64,000 nucleotides of DNA from the NCBI GenBank assembly GCA_021018815.1, contig JAITYX010000102.1, forward strand, positions 310,001 to 374,000, written 5' to 3'. The position numbers and the translations under genes were made by a program. Under the pieces are notes generated by a model. That model was given only the letters and a program-made list of their open reading frames with translations, did no database searches and had not been told where the DNA came from. Positions within the stretch are counted from its first letter, which is position 1. Every line of letters begins with the position of its first letter. Positions 41,160-53,118 of this stretch are shown here, piece by piece. This stretch comes from Talinum fruticosum (lineage: Eukaryota > Streptophyta > Magnoliopsida > Caryophyllales > Talinaceae).

Positions 41160-42660
41160 CTAGAGGCCCTAAATGAACCTGAATGGGTAGAGGCCATGCA
41201 AGAGGAACTCAATCAATTCGAAAGAAACCAAGTCCGGAATATGACCAAACGACCTTCCGAGCACCCAGTCATAGGAACCAAATGGGTTTTCAAGAACAAA
41301 TTGGATGAAGGTGGGTTGGTAGTCGAAACAAGGCTAGACTTGTGGCTCAAGGTTCCAATCGGGAAGAAGGGATTGATTGTGGGGAAGCCTTTGCACTCGT
41401 TGCTGAATTAAAGCCATTAGAATCCTGTTGGCATTTGCATCTAGCATGAACATCAAGTTATATAAAATGGATGTTAAGTGCGCATTTCTTAATGGTTTTA
41501 TCGAAGAGGAAGTCTATGTTGAGCAACCCCTGGTTTTGAAAACTCGGAATTTCCAAATCATGTTTTCAAACCGCAAAAAGCTCTTTATGGTCTTAAACAA
41601 GCTCCCGGAGCTTGGTATGAAAGACTCGAGCAGTTTCTTGGTTCAAAGTGATTTTAGAAGAGGTCAGATCGACAAGACTCTCTTTATAAAAACCAAGGGG
41701 AAAGACTTCCTTATCGCTCGGATATATGTTAATGACATAATTTTTGGAGCTACTAATGAATTTACGTGTCAAGATTTTTCGAGTTAATGAGACAGGAATT
41801 TCAAATGAATATGATGGGAGAACTCAATTTCTTCCTTGGTCTACAAATCAAGTAAGACAAGATGGAATCTATGTCCATCAATCAAAGTACACCAAGGAGC
41901 TGCTGAAAAAGTATAAACTTCAAGATGCGAAGCATGCAGCGAACACCTATGAGCGATAGCATAAAATTGGACTCGGACAAAAAGGTCAAGCAATAGATCG
42001 AAGCTCTATCGAGGTATGATTGGATCTTTACTATATCTTACTTCCAGTAGGCCGGATATAATGTTTAGTGTCCGTCTATGCGCAAGATTCCAAGCTAATC
42101 CAAAAGAATCACATCTCACTGCGGTGAAGAGAATATTCAGATATCTTGCAGGGACTCGGAATTTAGGTCTATGGTACTCCGGAGACTCGGAACCGACTCT
42201 CACTGGATACTCGGATGCTGAATACACTGGATACAAAGTTGATAGAAAGAGCACCTCAGGAGCTTGCTAATTTCGGGTCAATGCTTAATATCTTGGCACT
42301 CAAAGAAGCGTAACTCAATAGCTCTATCAACTCGCCAAGGCTGAGTATATTGCAGCTGGAGCATGTTGTGCTCAGATTTTGTGGATAAAGCAACACTTGA
42401 GAGATCTTGGACTTTCTTTGAAATCGGTTCCAATCAAGTGTGATAATCGAGTGCAATCGGCATCACCAAAAATCCAGTTCAAGCACTCAAAGACGAAACA
42501 CATTGAGGTCGGATATCATTTCTTAAGAGACCATTTTGAGAAAGGTGATATTGAACTCGAACTCATTCGTACCAATCTTCAATGAGCTGATATCTTTACT
42601 AAGCCACTTAGTGAGGATCGGTTTTGCTTCATTAGGAATGAGCTTAGTATGTTAAATGCA
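41160..42660 (+). pseudogene. Element A reverse transcriptase and RNase H
   Basis: [53 protein letters not shown] and IYVNDIIFGATNE (active site YVND, 41725-41736, Asn for Asp) mark the RT. GSLLYLTSSRPDIMFSV and LTGYSDAEYTGYKVDRKST mark RNase H, with HIEVGYHFLRDHFEKGDIEL and ADIFTKPLSEDRF at the end. Stops and frameshifts divide it. Confidence 0.85.
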
Positions 42661-42949
42661 TAATTATGTATTTTCTATGTGAAAATTTCATTGCATGATT
42701 ATGTGGTATGTGCTTACGATTCTTTAATAACCCTTAGTTCGATTGATTCGGTGATACTGAGCCGATAGTTATTATCTATTTCCAGCTTCGAGTCACTCGG
42801 AATCTTAGCTGAGTCGACTCGGACTTTGAGAAAAATGGACATCAAACTTCGAAATCATCTCTAGACAAGTGGAGAATTTCGAATTTATTTCCAAAATCTC
42901 TCTTTCTCTCTCTCTCTCGTGTGCCGTGATAAGACAACTAGCCGTCTGT

Positions 42950-44340
42950 TTCGAACTCGTCTTTGAGTTTTACACTCACCTTTCCAGCTCCGAGGGTATT
43001 CTAACCTCTAGAGTTCGGAGCATCACTGTTCGAATCAATACTTCCCTCCTCCATCGTCCTGTTCAAAGTATCTTCTCTTTTCTTGAACAAGCAATCCAAT
43101 ACCTTTCAATGAGGTCGCTGACGACTTCTTTGAAAAGTATGCTAAAGAGTTCCCCGGGTCACGTAAAAACTTTTCTCGTGACCCAACTAAAGTCGAAGCT
43201 CGTCTTCGTGTTTCTTGTTGATGAGAACCTTCTTCTCACAAAGCATTCCAAGCAAGGAGAACTCCAGCTCCAAGCATCTTAAAGCTCTTTTTAATATCCT
43301 AGAAGGCTACGAAGTAGACCTCTTTCCCGCTATCATTGAGTAAATGGCCGCTGTGCCGACTCGGACTCGTAACAAGAAGGAAACCCCTCTTCCTTTCGGT
43401 GCTCTTCTCACTGTCATTTTCAAACAGTTCAAAGTTCCTCTTCCCTCATATCCGAACATCATTTCGAGGCTGCCATTGTAGTCGGCAAAAGGGAACTTCT
43501 TGCATACGGATACCTGGTGTCCGGATTCACAGCTCAAAGCCGAGGCCACCCTCTCCGCCTCGGACTCGGACTCAAGCGCCTCTTTCTCTTCTTGCTCCAC
43601 TCGGTGGTGCCTCCACCTCGAGTGCTTCTAAAACTCTTTCTTCCATTTTGTCCACCACTTTCATGGACAAAATCTCTTCTCGTGTCCTTGGAACTCAAGG
43701 ACCTTCTCCTGGTCATTCAAGACTGTCTTCCAGCCCATGACCATCAACCGTAAAACCGCCCAATCTCAAATACGAGAGCAGCAGGACGTGCTCCTTGAGA
43801 TGAAGGCTCTGTAAAGGAGCAAAGGGAGCTTCTTGAGCTCCTTCAAGAGAGAAGATTCAAGGTAGCTCAAGATCCAGGTAACTCGGACACTTCTAAGGAA
43901 TCCTCGAGCCTCGCCAAGTCCTCCTCGGACAGAGGAGAGGAAGAAGAAGAAGGAGAAGAAGCAGAGGAGTTTGCGGCTAAGGCCGATCCTTCCGAGTAAG
44001 GAGAGCCGGAAGGACCAGGAGAGCAAGAAGGATAAGCAAGAAGAACCGAGTGTCCGGGTGCTCCTGAGCGCAACCAGAGTGATCAGCTCGCATGCCAGCC
44101 TCGAGTGGGTCGAAGAACCTCGCCGACCAAGGCCGGCCAGCAGCAGGTCAGCCCGAGCACACCCTCCAGTCATTGAGTTCCAAGAGGACGAGCCTCTGGA
44201 CCACCTAGTTCTGGGTCGCCCACTCGAACCGAGCCGATACCGGAGATTCTCGTACTTCCCCGCCGCGCTCAAGCACATCGTCAAGATCTTATCAGCGCCG
44301 GCGCACCACTTGTCCTTCCTCCTCAACCCCGACCGATCCA
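42950..44340 (+). pseudogene. Element A extra ORF region between pol and 3' LTR
   Basis: Homologous to 60970-62345 of element B. Recognisable shared parts are a globular stretch (about 43100-43560), a Ser-rich segment, a charged Glu/Lys/Arg-rich segment (43770-44060) and a conserved LKHIVKILSAPAH motif (44268-44306). Position and organisation fit the third ORF of Sireviruses, sometimes called envelope-like, but I recognise no envelope features. The N-terminal 600 bp present in B are missing here. Confidence 0.6.
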
Positions 44341-44725
44341 TCCTCGCCTTAGTTTCTTAGTATTTTATTTACGATATTTCATGTTTTTCTTTTTTTTTTT
44401 GTCCGGACATCAAATATGTACTTTCTTGTTGTATTCTTCCCATGTGTTTTTGTTTTTGCTAAAAAGCAAGGGGGAGAATAGATAGAAAAAATTTGTTCTC
44501 TTGTTTAGGGGAGTCTCTCTCACCCTCTCAGTAAATATTTTCTTTGACGTTAATGAAGTAAATGCATTTCATTAATAATTGCTGTCTATTTGGATTTACT
44601 TCTTTTCTTGCTCTCATAACTATGAAGTCCTAAGTTATTTTTTGAGCAAGTTTGCAAAATCGGATTTATATCACTAACAAAGTTTCAGTCTAAGTATGGA
44701 ATGCCTTTCCCAAAAAGGAGGAGAT

Positions 44726-46308
44726 TGAAGACTCGGACTTTAAACTTACACTTTTTTGAGTTCCATCGAGGAATCAGGTATAAGACTTCATCTCTTATAG
44801 GGTTTTCATTTCAAGTCATTTCATGTGCCTTAGAAACTTTTCTAAGTGATATAGCATTTTCTCTGAGTGTTATAGAAACGATTATATATATTTACGCGTG
44901 ACTCGATCGACTCAAAAGCATACTTGTACTTACCATTTCACACTCGGCTCCGAGTCACTCAACACTCGGATATTTTGCATGTTCAAACACTCTATTTCTC
45001 GAGCATAAAACTCGGGTCTAACTTCATGTTCCAGGAATTACATTGTTACTTTACTATTCCAAGTCAGCATATTTAGTTTGAACTTTGTTTAGTCTAAATC
45101 AAGTGTGTTTGCTTTGATCTTCCTCTTTGACTTGATTATCATCTAGACTCGACTAAGATAGAATTTTGAGTATCATGGATGTTAGACTCAGAAAATTCCA
45201 TTGCTTTTCCGACTCGGATAATTAGTCACTTAATTATCTTAACTATATTATTATCTCGTGTCTAATCTTGGACCAAAGTATTTTTTACTTTGAGAACCAA
45301 ATCGATTTACTTTTGTAGGTTATTCAAACGAGGCTATCCTAATTTTGAATGGCAAAAGTAACCGGCATCAAACCGTCAAATCACCAGCAGACAAGGCTTT
45401 TTCCACCTCCGACCTAGCCCCAGTACATCGTGTGAGGGTTGTCTGTTTCCAAAACTAGAAATCTGCAACACTAAGCTCAACGGTGGTTTCCACCTTATTC
45501 TTCATGACACCACCAGTGGTTTTGGGACTTCCAAAGGAGTCAAGAGCCGTTGCCCAACGTTCATATCTCAACGGATATTTTCCGAGTGACTCGGAAAATT
45601 CATTACAACGGTCACAATGGACTTCTAATCGAAGATGGACACAACGGCTAAGCTACTTGGTCATCTATAAATAGAAGCCATCCTTCAAGACAAGGAGATT
45701 GCTGAACCAATTGTTAATATTGTATTCATTCTCAATCTTCTACTTACAACTCCAATTCGTATTTATTATTTCTCCGAGTTGTAAGGTCTTGTACTCAGCT
45801 ACCAACAATCTCTTTCGTACTCTCTAAGTAAGGTCCCTTGACCGAGTTATAAGGGTTAACTCAGCTCAATTGTTCCTAACCTGTAAGGGTGATCTCGAGT
45901 TAGGAAGTACTAGATCGGATAAAGGAATTTCGAGTCTAGGAAAAACTTGTAAGGAGTTGTCTAAGGGAGCAACTCGGGTTGAGTCGCTCTACCGAATTTT
46001 GTGGACTTAAAATAGTGGATTTGACTTCGTGCTAGGATTAGCACGGTCCGTGGTTTTCTTCCCCGGAAGGGTTTCCACGTACTTTTGAGTTATTACTTTT
46101 CCGAGTGCATTCTAGACTCGGACGCTTTTAAAGTTCCGTGTAACTGCTTCTTCACTCTTCACTCGAATTATGTGTTAGTGATTTTCCGAGTTCATCCTTG
46201 CCTCTCTCTCACCTCAAATTCATATCTATTTTAAATTTCAAGCAAATCCCATCATCACCCTATTCACCCCCTCTAGGGTGACTTAGCCTCTCCAAGAGCA
46301 AACCTTCA
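44726..46308 (+). repeat. Element A 3' LTR
   Basis: 1583 bp, TGAAGACTCGGAC to AACCTTCA, preceded by the polypurine tract AAAAAGGAGGAGAT (44712-44725). A second purine motif, AAGGGGGAGAA, lies upstream at about 44468. TATA box at 45666-45673. Confidence 0.95.
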
Positions 46309-48424
46309 TAACTCATATAGACATGCTTATATAATTTGTAATCTATTTACTTCAAGATAAACACATCATAACATAAACATATTAATTAGGATTTCTAACT
46401 AACGAGGTTAATGGTTCTATAATTTTTCTTAATCATTATATATCTCTTAATCTATCCATATATCTTCTTAAATTTCATTTCTTAACCTCATTACTCAATC
46501 ATCCCCAATTTCACCCGAAAAGGACATTTTCACTCAAAAATTCATAACTCCTAAGATACTCATCCAAAATTTATTAAACTTTACAGAAAATTTCCATAAA
46601 TTATTATGATATTACAATAAAAATTTTCTAAAATTTCGGGCTACTCATGAAGTCACAAAAATTCGGACAACGAGCGTAATTACTTAAAAATGTGCACCTA
46701 AATCATGAATTCAATTTTCTGATTTTTTTTTACTAATTCTATTTAAACTAATTTCATCAAATTCTCAATATATAGCTCAATAATCATGCTCAACCATACT
46801 CAAATATTATTAAATTCATGAATCGGACATAAATCCCAACATGCTTTCCAATTCGTAAGTTGCTAATTTAGTGAATTTAGGCCTCTAACTTCATCAATTA
46901 AACCTAGGGTTTCAAATTCGTGCATCAATTTCCCCAATTAGTTGATCTAATTTGTTTTTACTTTTAAGAGAAGAGTTGAATTACTCGCTTGGATTCTTAG
47001 GGTTCTAAGAATTTGGGTTTGAAGCATTTCAAATTGGTGTATTTTGCTTTCCTTTTCCTCTTTCTTTCGGTTTCCTTCTCTTCTTCTTTCTCCTCTTGCT
47101 ACCCTTAGATTCGGTCTCAGCCTCTCTCGCTCTGTCTCTTACTACTCCTATTTGCCTTCTTAGCCACTCGTTTGGTCTCTCTACTCGGTCTCCTCTTCTG
47201 TTTCTGGTTTAATGTCGCTCTTTCGCTCCTCTTCTTCTCACGGTCACGAGTTCTCTCGCTTCGGTCTAGTTCCCTTGACCTCTCTCTCTCTTTGCTTGGT
47301 TTCTTTTTCTACTGTTTCCTCTTCTTTTGCTGCTTCTTGTTCTTCCTCAATTTCTTGCTCCGAGTCTTTCAATCCCTTTCCTCCTCTTGCCCGAGCCCCT
47401 TCCTGGTCTATCGCTCTTATTATTCTTTGTTTCGCTCTCGTTCGGCTCCCTCGAGCTCTCGCTTTGCATTCCTTTTAAAACCCAACTCCCCTCTCTCTTT
47501 CGGTCCCTCTGTTTCTTCATTCCCTTTCTTCTCTATTTTCAGCTTTTCCCAGTCTCCTCTTTTTCCTTTTTACCTTCACTTTCAATCTCTCTCTCCTCTC
47601 TTCCTTTTTACACATAATGGATTTTGTCTGGTTAATTCCCATTGGACCCCTTATTTTGCCTTTGTTCACTTATTGACGGCACTTCCTATAAACACCAGTC
47701 ATCACTCATTCTTTTTATCTACTACCGCAGTAACCAATTCCTATCCCTTGTCTTTTATTATTATTTTTTTCTTTGGTTTAATTTTCTGTTAATTTCATTT
47801 TCTATTTTTCAGCTTTCAATGAGGTTGGGCCAAATTTAATTTCACAAGTCCATTTTGGGTTTCAATTCTCGTGTTTTAATTTCGACTCGAAAAATTATAA
47901 TTCACTAATTCACTAATTTTAGATTTAACTTAACTTTTAATAATTTAGTTCTTTATCAAGCAAGCACCTTAATTTTTCAGGTATTACACCCCCATTCATA
48001 TGTCCTACAAATACTAGTTCACTCATGCACAAAACCCAAGTCACAATCATTATACAAATACTTAAAGAGAGGATATACATTGTTCTCTCTAGAAACCGCA
48101 ACCATCTTTAATCAATCTCCCCTAGTCTTCATAAATATCATATCTTTATTTAAGTCTCTCTAAAGGTGTTGCCTTTCGGACCCAAAATCGATCTTCTTCA
48201 AAGATTGAGTCTTTGCTTATCCTTTATACTCTCTTCCGAATTAAGCATCGGATGGGTGTTCCCAGGATCCAGCCCCCGAGGTCTTTCTTCGTGCAGGTTA
48301 GGAGCACGTTGAGTGGGACACGTGACCATCCAAGCCTCCCAAGAGCATAGGTCCACTCTTCGACTCATCAATACAAATCATCATCCTACATTTCCTTGGA
48401 AACAGATTGCATCGTCTATGGGGA

Positions 48425-49268
48425 AAAATGGTAGCTCATGGTAGTAAGCAACACCCACTTTAAATCAAGGATAACAAGAACTCAAGATAAGGAAAGTGAC
48501 ACCGATAACCGTCCTCTTAGAGGGCAACCACAAAAGGACATAATGGAAGATAAGGTTTAGTCTTCCCATCTCTCTATTGGGAATCGACCTCTTGGCCACC
48601 AAAAGTACGTAATGATCAATGCCTTGGAAAAATACATGGACACTATGCAAAGCACTATGCTTCAAAGGATGCAAGAGAAAATTAAGACCCACGTGGAATA
48701 GAGTTGCCCCATCCCTACGTTCTACTATAATCAAACACTTGCATATGTCCCTCCGCCCACAGGAGGTCCGACACAAGTGCAACCCCTAGGGAGAATCACT
48801 TAGGACAATGTCCAAACCATTGCCATAGGGCAACCAAGCACTCAACATGTTGCTCAAGGAGATGTTAGGGAATCATCGATGCAAGGAAAGCCTTAAATCA
48901 TGCAAAGGAAAAGGTGCCAACCTCTAACATAGCCTCGACCCTTTACGCTTCTCATAGTAAGAGTTCGACATGGTTCGATGGCCAAGAAGGTAACTCTTAA
49001 GTTCCACGGGCAAGCAACCCTTAAGTGCATGATCGCCTCCAATACTCACTCCTAAGGCCAGGATCAACTTCGAGAAAGAGAAAGGTAGGTAAGCACCCAA
49101 TAGTATGTCACAAAGGAGTATAATGTCAAGTAAACAAGGCATCGGGACAGGTCACCTAGAAGGGATTGGGGGCACTGTACTAGAGAAAGACGTACTTTAC
49201 ATAAATTGGAGCACAAGAGAAGCCCTTCCTTGAAGGAGGTAGCATGACCTCTCTCTCCACCTGTCCAA
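48425..49268 (+). other. 5' part of the Tat-like internal region
   Basis: Sequence between the primer-site-like motif and the recognisable capsid segment. It probably encodes the N-terminal gag in broken frames, but I see no specific motif. Confidence 0.4.
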
Positions 49269-50120
49269 GTGACAGACTCAGCTTCACAACAAGGCCCCGT
49301 AGCTTTTGCCATAACTTTCACCCAAGCTATTATACAATCGCCTCATCTAGAGGACCACCTCACATATTACACGTCCCGTATATATATCCTTGAAGAACCA
49401 TATGTAATTTTTTGTCGTTTCTTCCCAACTACTATAAAGGGAACAACACGTAAGTGGTTCAACGACCTTCTCTCGGACATCATTTCTTCATTTCAAAAGT
49501 TATCGAAAAGTTCATTGGGAAATTTCTCGTGAGTTGCAAAGAGAAAAGGACTAGCATACATCTTTCTAAAGTAAAACAAGGGAAGAACAGATTACTCAAG
49601 GATTATGTTCGCTCTGTTTCATGGAGAAGCAGTCCTTATTCTAAATTTGGAAGATGAGGTAGCCTACATAGCCTTCCTCAATTGGTTTTGGGGGGACGCT
49701 TCAAGTTCTCCCTGGCCGAGCAGAAGGCAGGTACCTTAGCCGAAGCCCTCAGCAAAGCAACAAACTTTATCCAAATTAGATATGTGCCAAAGAGGGAGAT
49801 CAAGCCCGAAAGAGGGAAGGTGATGAGCAACCCCACCAAAAATCGGAGAAGAAACAAAGGATTGATGATCGTGATCACCATTTTAATGCTGACCCTAGAA
49901 GCATCCTAACGGAAATCAAAGGCACCCCATGCTGAAAGGGCCACCTCTTATAGCGGTGCATTCTCGCAACACTCGATAAGTATTGTGAGTTCCATGAGCA
50001 ACCGGGGCACAACATGCTAATTGTAGAGAACTTAAAAAGGCGCCGAACAAATTGACAAAGCATGGCCGGATCAATCGCTTCCTTAAGAGGGGACCTAGGG
50101 GCATGTAGAGGATTATGTCG
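49269..50120 (+). pseudogene. Tat-like gag
   Basis: PLEDHLTYYTSRI, FCRFFPTTIKGTTRKWFNDL and ISSFQKL match the Retrotrans_gag core; VKQGKNRLLKDYVR, GRFKFSLAEQKAGTLAEALS and ATNFIQI follow in other frames. CEFHEQPGHNMLNC (about 49984-50025) resembles the knuckle-like motif near the end of Tat gag. Frameshifts at about 49500, 49600 and 49880. Confidence 0.75.
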
Positions 50121-50279
50121 GGAAAAAATAGGATCGGAAGGACAAAAGGCAAGAGGATGAGTGCTTTATATAATTGGTAATGACCATAGTGAGAGGCTTC
50201 ATAAGGAGCCTTACATAGCTTCGTGGAAAGCTCATCTCCAAAGCATCCAATAAGTAATTGTAACGGGACAACCTCCATT

Positions 50280-50680
50280 ATTTGAGGTTCCCACCACGAC
50301 CTTTGGCAAAGACGACTTAAGGGGATGTGTATTCCTCATGATGACCCCCTGGTCATGGATTCACGATCATAAATGCTATTTTCGGAAGGATTCCGATAGA
50401 CACGGGTAGCTCAGTAGACATCATCACTTAGGAGTGTCTACAAAAATTGAAGTACGGTGGGTGATCTCACTCCTTTAGTTAACCCCATCCTAGGATTTGG
50501 GGCACAAACAGCTTAATCCCCTTAGAATCATTCACTTACTTGTTCAAATAGGGGAAAAGACTAAGGCTCGGAATGTGGAGGTAGACCTCCTTGTCTTGGA
50601 TGTTCTAACAGACTTACAATGTGATAATTGGGTGTCCTACATTGCACAAGATCAAAGCAATCGCCATCCCTAACTTTTGC
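50280..50680 (+). pseudogene. Tat-like protease fragment
   Basis: DTGSSVDIIT with the catalytic D-T-G at 50399-50407, followed by a stop, then LVNPILGFGAQ-like and VDLLVLDVLT segments. Confidence 0.75.
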
Positions 50681-51395
50681 TTATGAGGTATGAATTGGAT
50701 AATGATGTCTGTTGGAAAGCTATATGGTGATAAGAGGATGGCTTGCAAGTGCTAGTATGTCAGCATGAAGCCTTTGATAAAACAGGCCGAACCTTTAACT
50801 GTTTCCTTTCCACTACGGAAGATCACGGGAAAACTCACTGCGAACCCTCAAACGAAAGCAAACTCGAGAAACATTTCTCCTAGGAGAAGCTCAACACCCT
50901 TTGTAAATAGAATTTTCTTTCAGTAAAATGAAGAGGCTCATTGTATCGATGGACTTTCGTTACCAAGAACCCATCTCGTGCTGTTTGAGATTCCAATTTT
51001 GTTTAGTTTCACCCATCACTTGAGTTTCCCTTTTGTTAAGGATTTAATAGGGGCATGACATCCTTTTTCTATGTGAATTTGATTTTTTCCTATGGTTAAT
51101 ACAATGAGTGTTGTATATACATTCTGTTTATGTATCTTGTTACCAATTTTGGGGGCATATGAAGGGGTGGGGCTAACATAGATCCCTAACTTGATAAATA
51201 CAAAGGGCTAACATGTACCTTAGTATAAAATAAATTCCACAATGAGAAAAACAAAGAAAAATTATGTTAATAAAGAGTATCATATTCACAAAGGTTGATC
51301 GTGTTCTCGAGGGATTGGTCATGTGACTCGGGGATTAGCTATATCATCAAGGAGTATATCATGATCTCCAAAATACTCAAGAGAAGAACCATTAG

Positions 51396-52869
51396 TGAAG
51401 GTTTGTTCTTGGAGAGTCTTAGTCACCCTAGAGGAGGGGTGAAAAGGATGATGAGGAAATTTTAACAAACTTGGAAGATTAAAGCTTGAAAGGAGCAATC
51501 TAAACAATCCGAGTCTAGATTGGACTAAGAAAAGTGTGAACTCAAATATACGTGGAAACCCTCCTAGGGCAGAAAACCACGGCAAGTGCTAATCCAAGCA
51601 CCAAGTCAAATCCACTATTTTGAATCCACAAAATACAGCAGACTAACTCAACCAGAATTTCTCCCTTAAACAATTCCTTACAAAGTTTTCCTAGATTGAA
51701 AAGTTCCCTTATCTAATCTAGTACTTCCTAACCGAGGTAACCTTTACATCTAGGGGCAACCGAGCTGAGTTAACCCTTACAGCTCAGTCAAGGGACCTTA
51801 CTCGAAAGTAAGAAAGAGTATGTGATTGATTACAAGACTTTATAACTCGTAAAGTATGAATTACAAGCTTGGAGTTGTAAAATAGAAGATTGAATGAGTA
51901 TTATACAAAGAGATATAATTTTAGCAATGTGTTTAGCAAGCTTTAAGTCTTGTGAAGTGGCTTCTATTTATAGATGACCAAGCAGATTAGCCGTTGTGAC
52001 TATCTTCCGAATAGAAGTCCTTTGTGACCGTTGTAACGGTTCTTCTAAGTCGCTCGAAAAGATCCGTTGAGATGTGAACGTTGTGCAATGGCTCTTGACT
52101 CCAAAAGGTGCTCCAATCAGCTGGTGGTGTTTGAAAAGTAAGGTGGAAACCATCGTTGAGCTTGGCGTTGAAGATTTTCAGTTTTGGAAACAGACAACCC
52201 CGACACAGCGTTCGAGCTTTGTTTAGAAGTAGAAAAGCCTTGTCTCGCTGGTGATTGACAACTTGAAGCCGATTACTTTTGTAATTCAAAAATAGGATAA
52301 CCTCGTTTAGATAACCTACAAAAGTAAATAATTTTGGTTCTCAAAGTATAAAATACTTTGGTCCAAGATTAGGCACAAATAATAATTTAATTAAGATAAT
52401 GAAGTGCATAATTATCTTAGGCCTAGAGGAGTAGAATTTTCAGAGACTAATATTCATTATACTCAAATTCCATCTAAGTCAGTCTTAGGAAAGATCAAAT
52501 TATAAAGAAAATATCGAGTATAAGTGCTTGATCTAGACAAATAATTCTCGAACACATATGCTAACTTAGAAAGATGAATTAACGCTATAATTCACTTTAC
52601 CTCGTAATATGAAGTCGAACTTAGATTAAAAGTGTTAGAGAGATTGTTTGAACGTGCGATAAGACTAAGTAGTGTCTCGAGTGACTCGAAACATCGATGT
52701 GAGTTGATGAACAAGAATGTGTATTCCGAGTCAGTCGAATCGAATGAAAACATATGCAATAGTTTCTATATTACTCGAATGACTTGTAATCAAAACTTAG
52801 GAGGGATGAGGTTTGTACCGAGTCCTTGATAGTACTCAAAATGATATAAATTCAGAGTCTAAGTCTTCA
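51396..52869 (-). repeat. Solo LTR of the Sirevirus-like family
   Basis: 1474 bp with the family ends (TGAAG...CTTCA on either strand), similar along its length to the reverse complement of the LTRs of A and B, including the TATA box (51965-51972). It is flanked on both sides by ATTAG (51391-51395, 52870-52874), so it is a complete insertion reduced to one LTR by recombination. Confidence 0.9.
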
Positions 52870-52920
52870 ATTAGAGCCATGCATGATTCTATGAGGTATT
52901 TGTCAAGAAAAGACTTTCTC

Positions 52921-53118
52921 GGGTAACGTGTGAACCCATAGAGGCATTACTTAACATAAGATCCTTTTGGGTCATACATGACCCTTAAGGGATGTTAACC
53001 AAGAGAAGACCCTTTGGGGTCGTACATGACCCCTCGAAGTATCACTTAAGGGGGTCATACATGACCCCAAGTTATATCATTCAATAGAAGCCCCTTTTGG
53101 ATCATATATGATCCAAAA
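52921..53118. repeat. Cluster of five short palindromes
   Basis: Hairpin-forming palindromes begin at 52921 (imperfect, GGGT...ACCC), 52969 (GGGTCATACATGACCC), 53016 (GGGGTCGTACATGACCCC), 53051 (GGGGTCATACATGACCCC) and 53095 (a perfect 24-bp palindrome centred on TCATATATGA). They are spaced 35-48 bp apart, with different sequence in between. Confidence 0.85.

Larger units (their letters stand above)
36137..46308 (+). mobile_element. Ty1/copia element A, complete but degenerate, Sirevirus-like
   Basis: 10,172 bp bounded by LTRs with TGAAG...CTTCA ends and flanked by a perfect 5-bp target duplication TAACT (36132-36136, 46309-46313). It has primer site, gag with zinc knuckle, pol in copia order, an extra open region after pol, and an AAAAAGGAGGAGAT polypurine tract. 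The UBN2-type gag, long LTRs, GGGGGAGA-type purine motifs and an extra ORF suggest the Sirevirus (Maximus/SIRE) lineage. It has lost 106 bp of integrase compared with element B, has YVND in reverse transcriptase and many stops. Confidence 0.9.
35313..47988 (-). repeat. Probable Ty3/gypsy LTR, split by element A
   Basis: Outside element A, the sequence 35313-36136 plus 46309-47988 makes a 2.5-kb block with ends TGTTACAC and GGTATTACA. Read on the minus strand it begins TGTAATACC, like the TGTAACACC ends of Tekay/Del-type LTRs, and a purine tract GAATGGGGG lies just before it. No target duplication was found and the partner LTR is not in the window, so the identity and the left boundary are tentative. 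The pyrimidine-rich 47040-47600 part belongs to it. Confidence 0.4.
48406..51174 (+). mobile_element. Tat-like Ty3/gypsy element, internally deleted
   Basis: At 48406-48424 ATTGCATCGTCTATGGGG follows an LTR-like end (GGAAACA), resembling the TTGGC.CCGTCTGTGGGG start of Tat-lineage internal regions. Gag and the start of protease follow on the + strand, then a GDKRMACKC-type linker (about 50728-50755). Reverse transcriptase, RNase H and integrase are absent. A purine tract GAAGGGGTGGGG at about 51162-51173 may be the polypurine tract. LTR boundaries were not defined. Confidence 0.65.

Noticed and set aside
43766..44341. 191-codon minus-strand open frame in element A, and a similar one at 61843-62370 in element B
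   Set aside because: They mirror the charged, GC-richer segment of the + strand extra ORF; the sense frame carries the motif conserved between copies. Both copies having an antisense frame is noted, but composition explains it.
47172..47792. A 206-codon open frame rich in Ser, Phe and Leu
   Set aside because: It is a translation of a long CT-rich tract inside the putative gypsy LTR; no domain or plausible codon pattern.
52921..53118. Regularly spaced palindromes as a CRISPR-like array
   Set aside because: The units vary in length and sequence, spacers are irregular, and the context is plant retroelement DNA with no cas genes.
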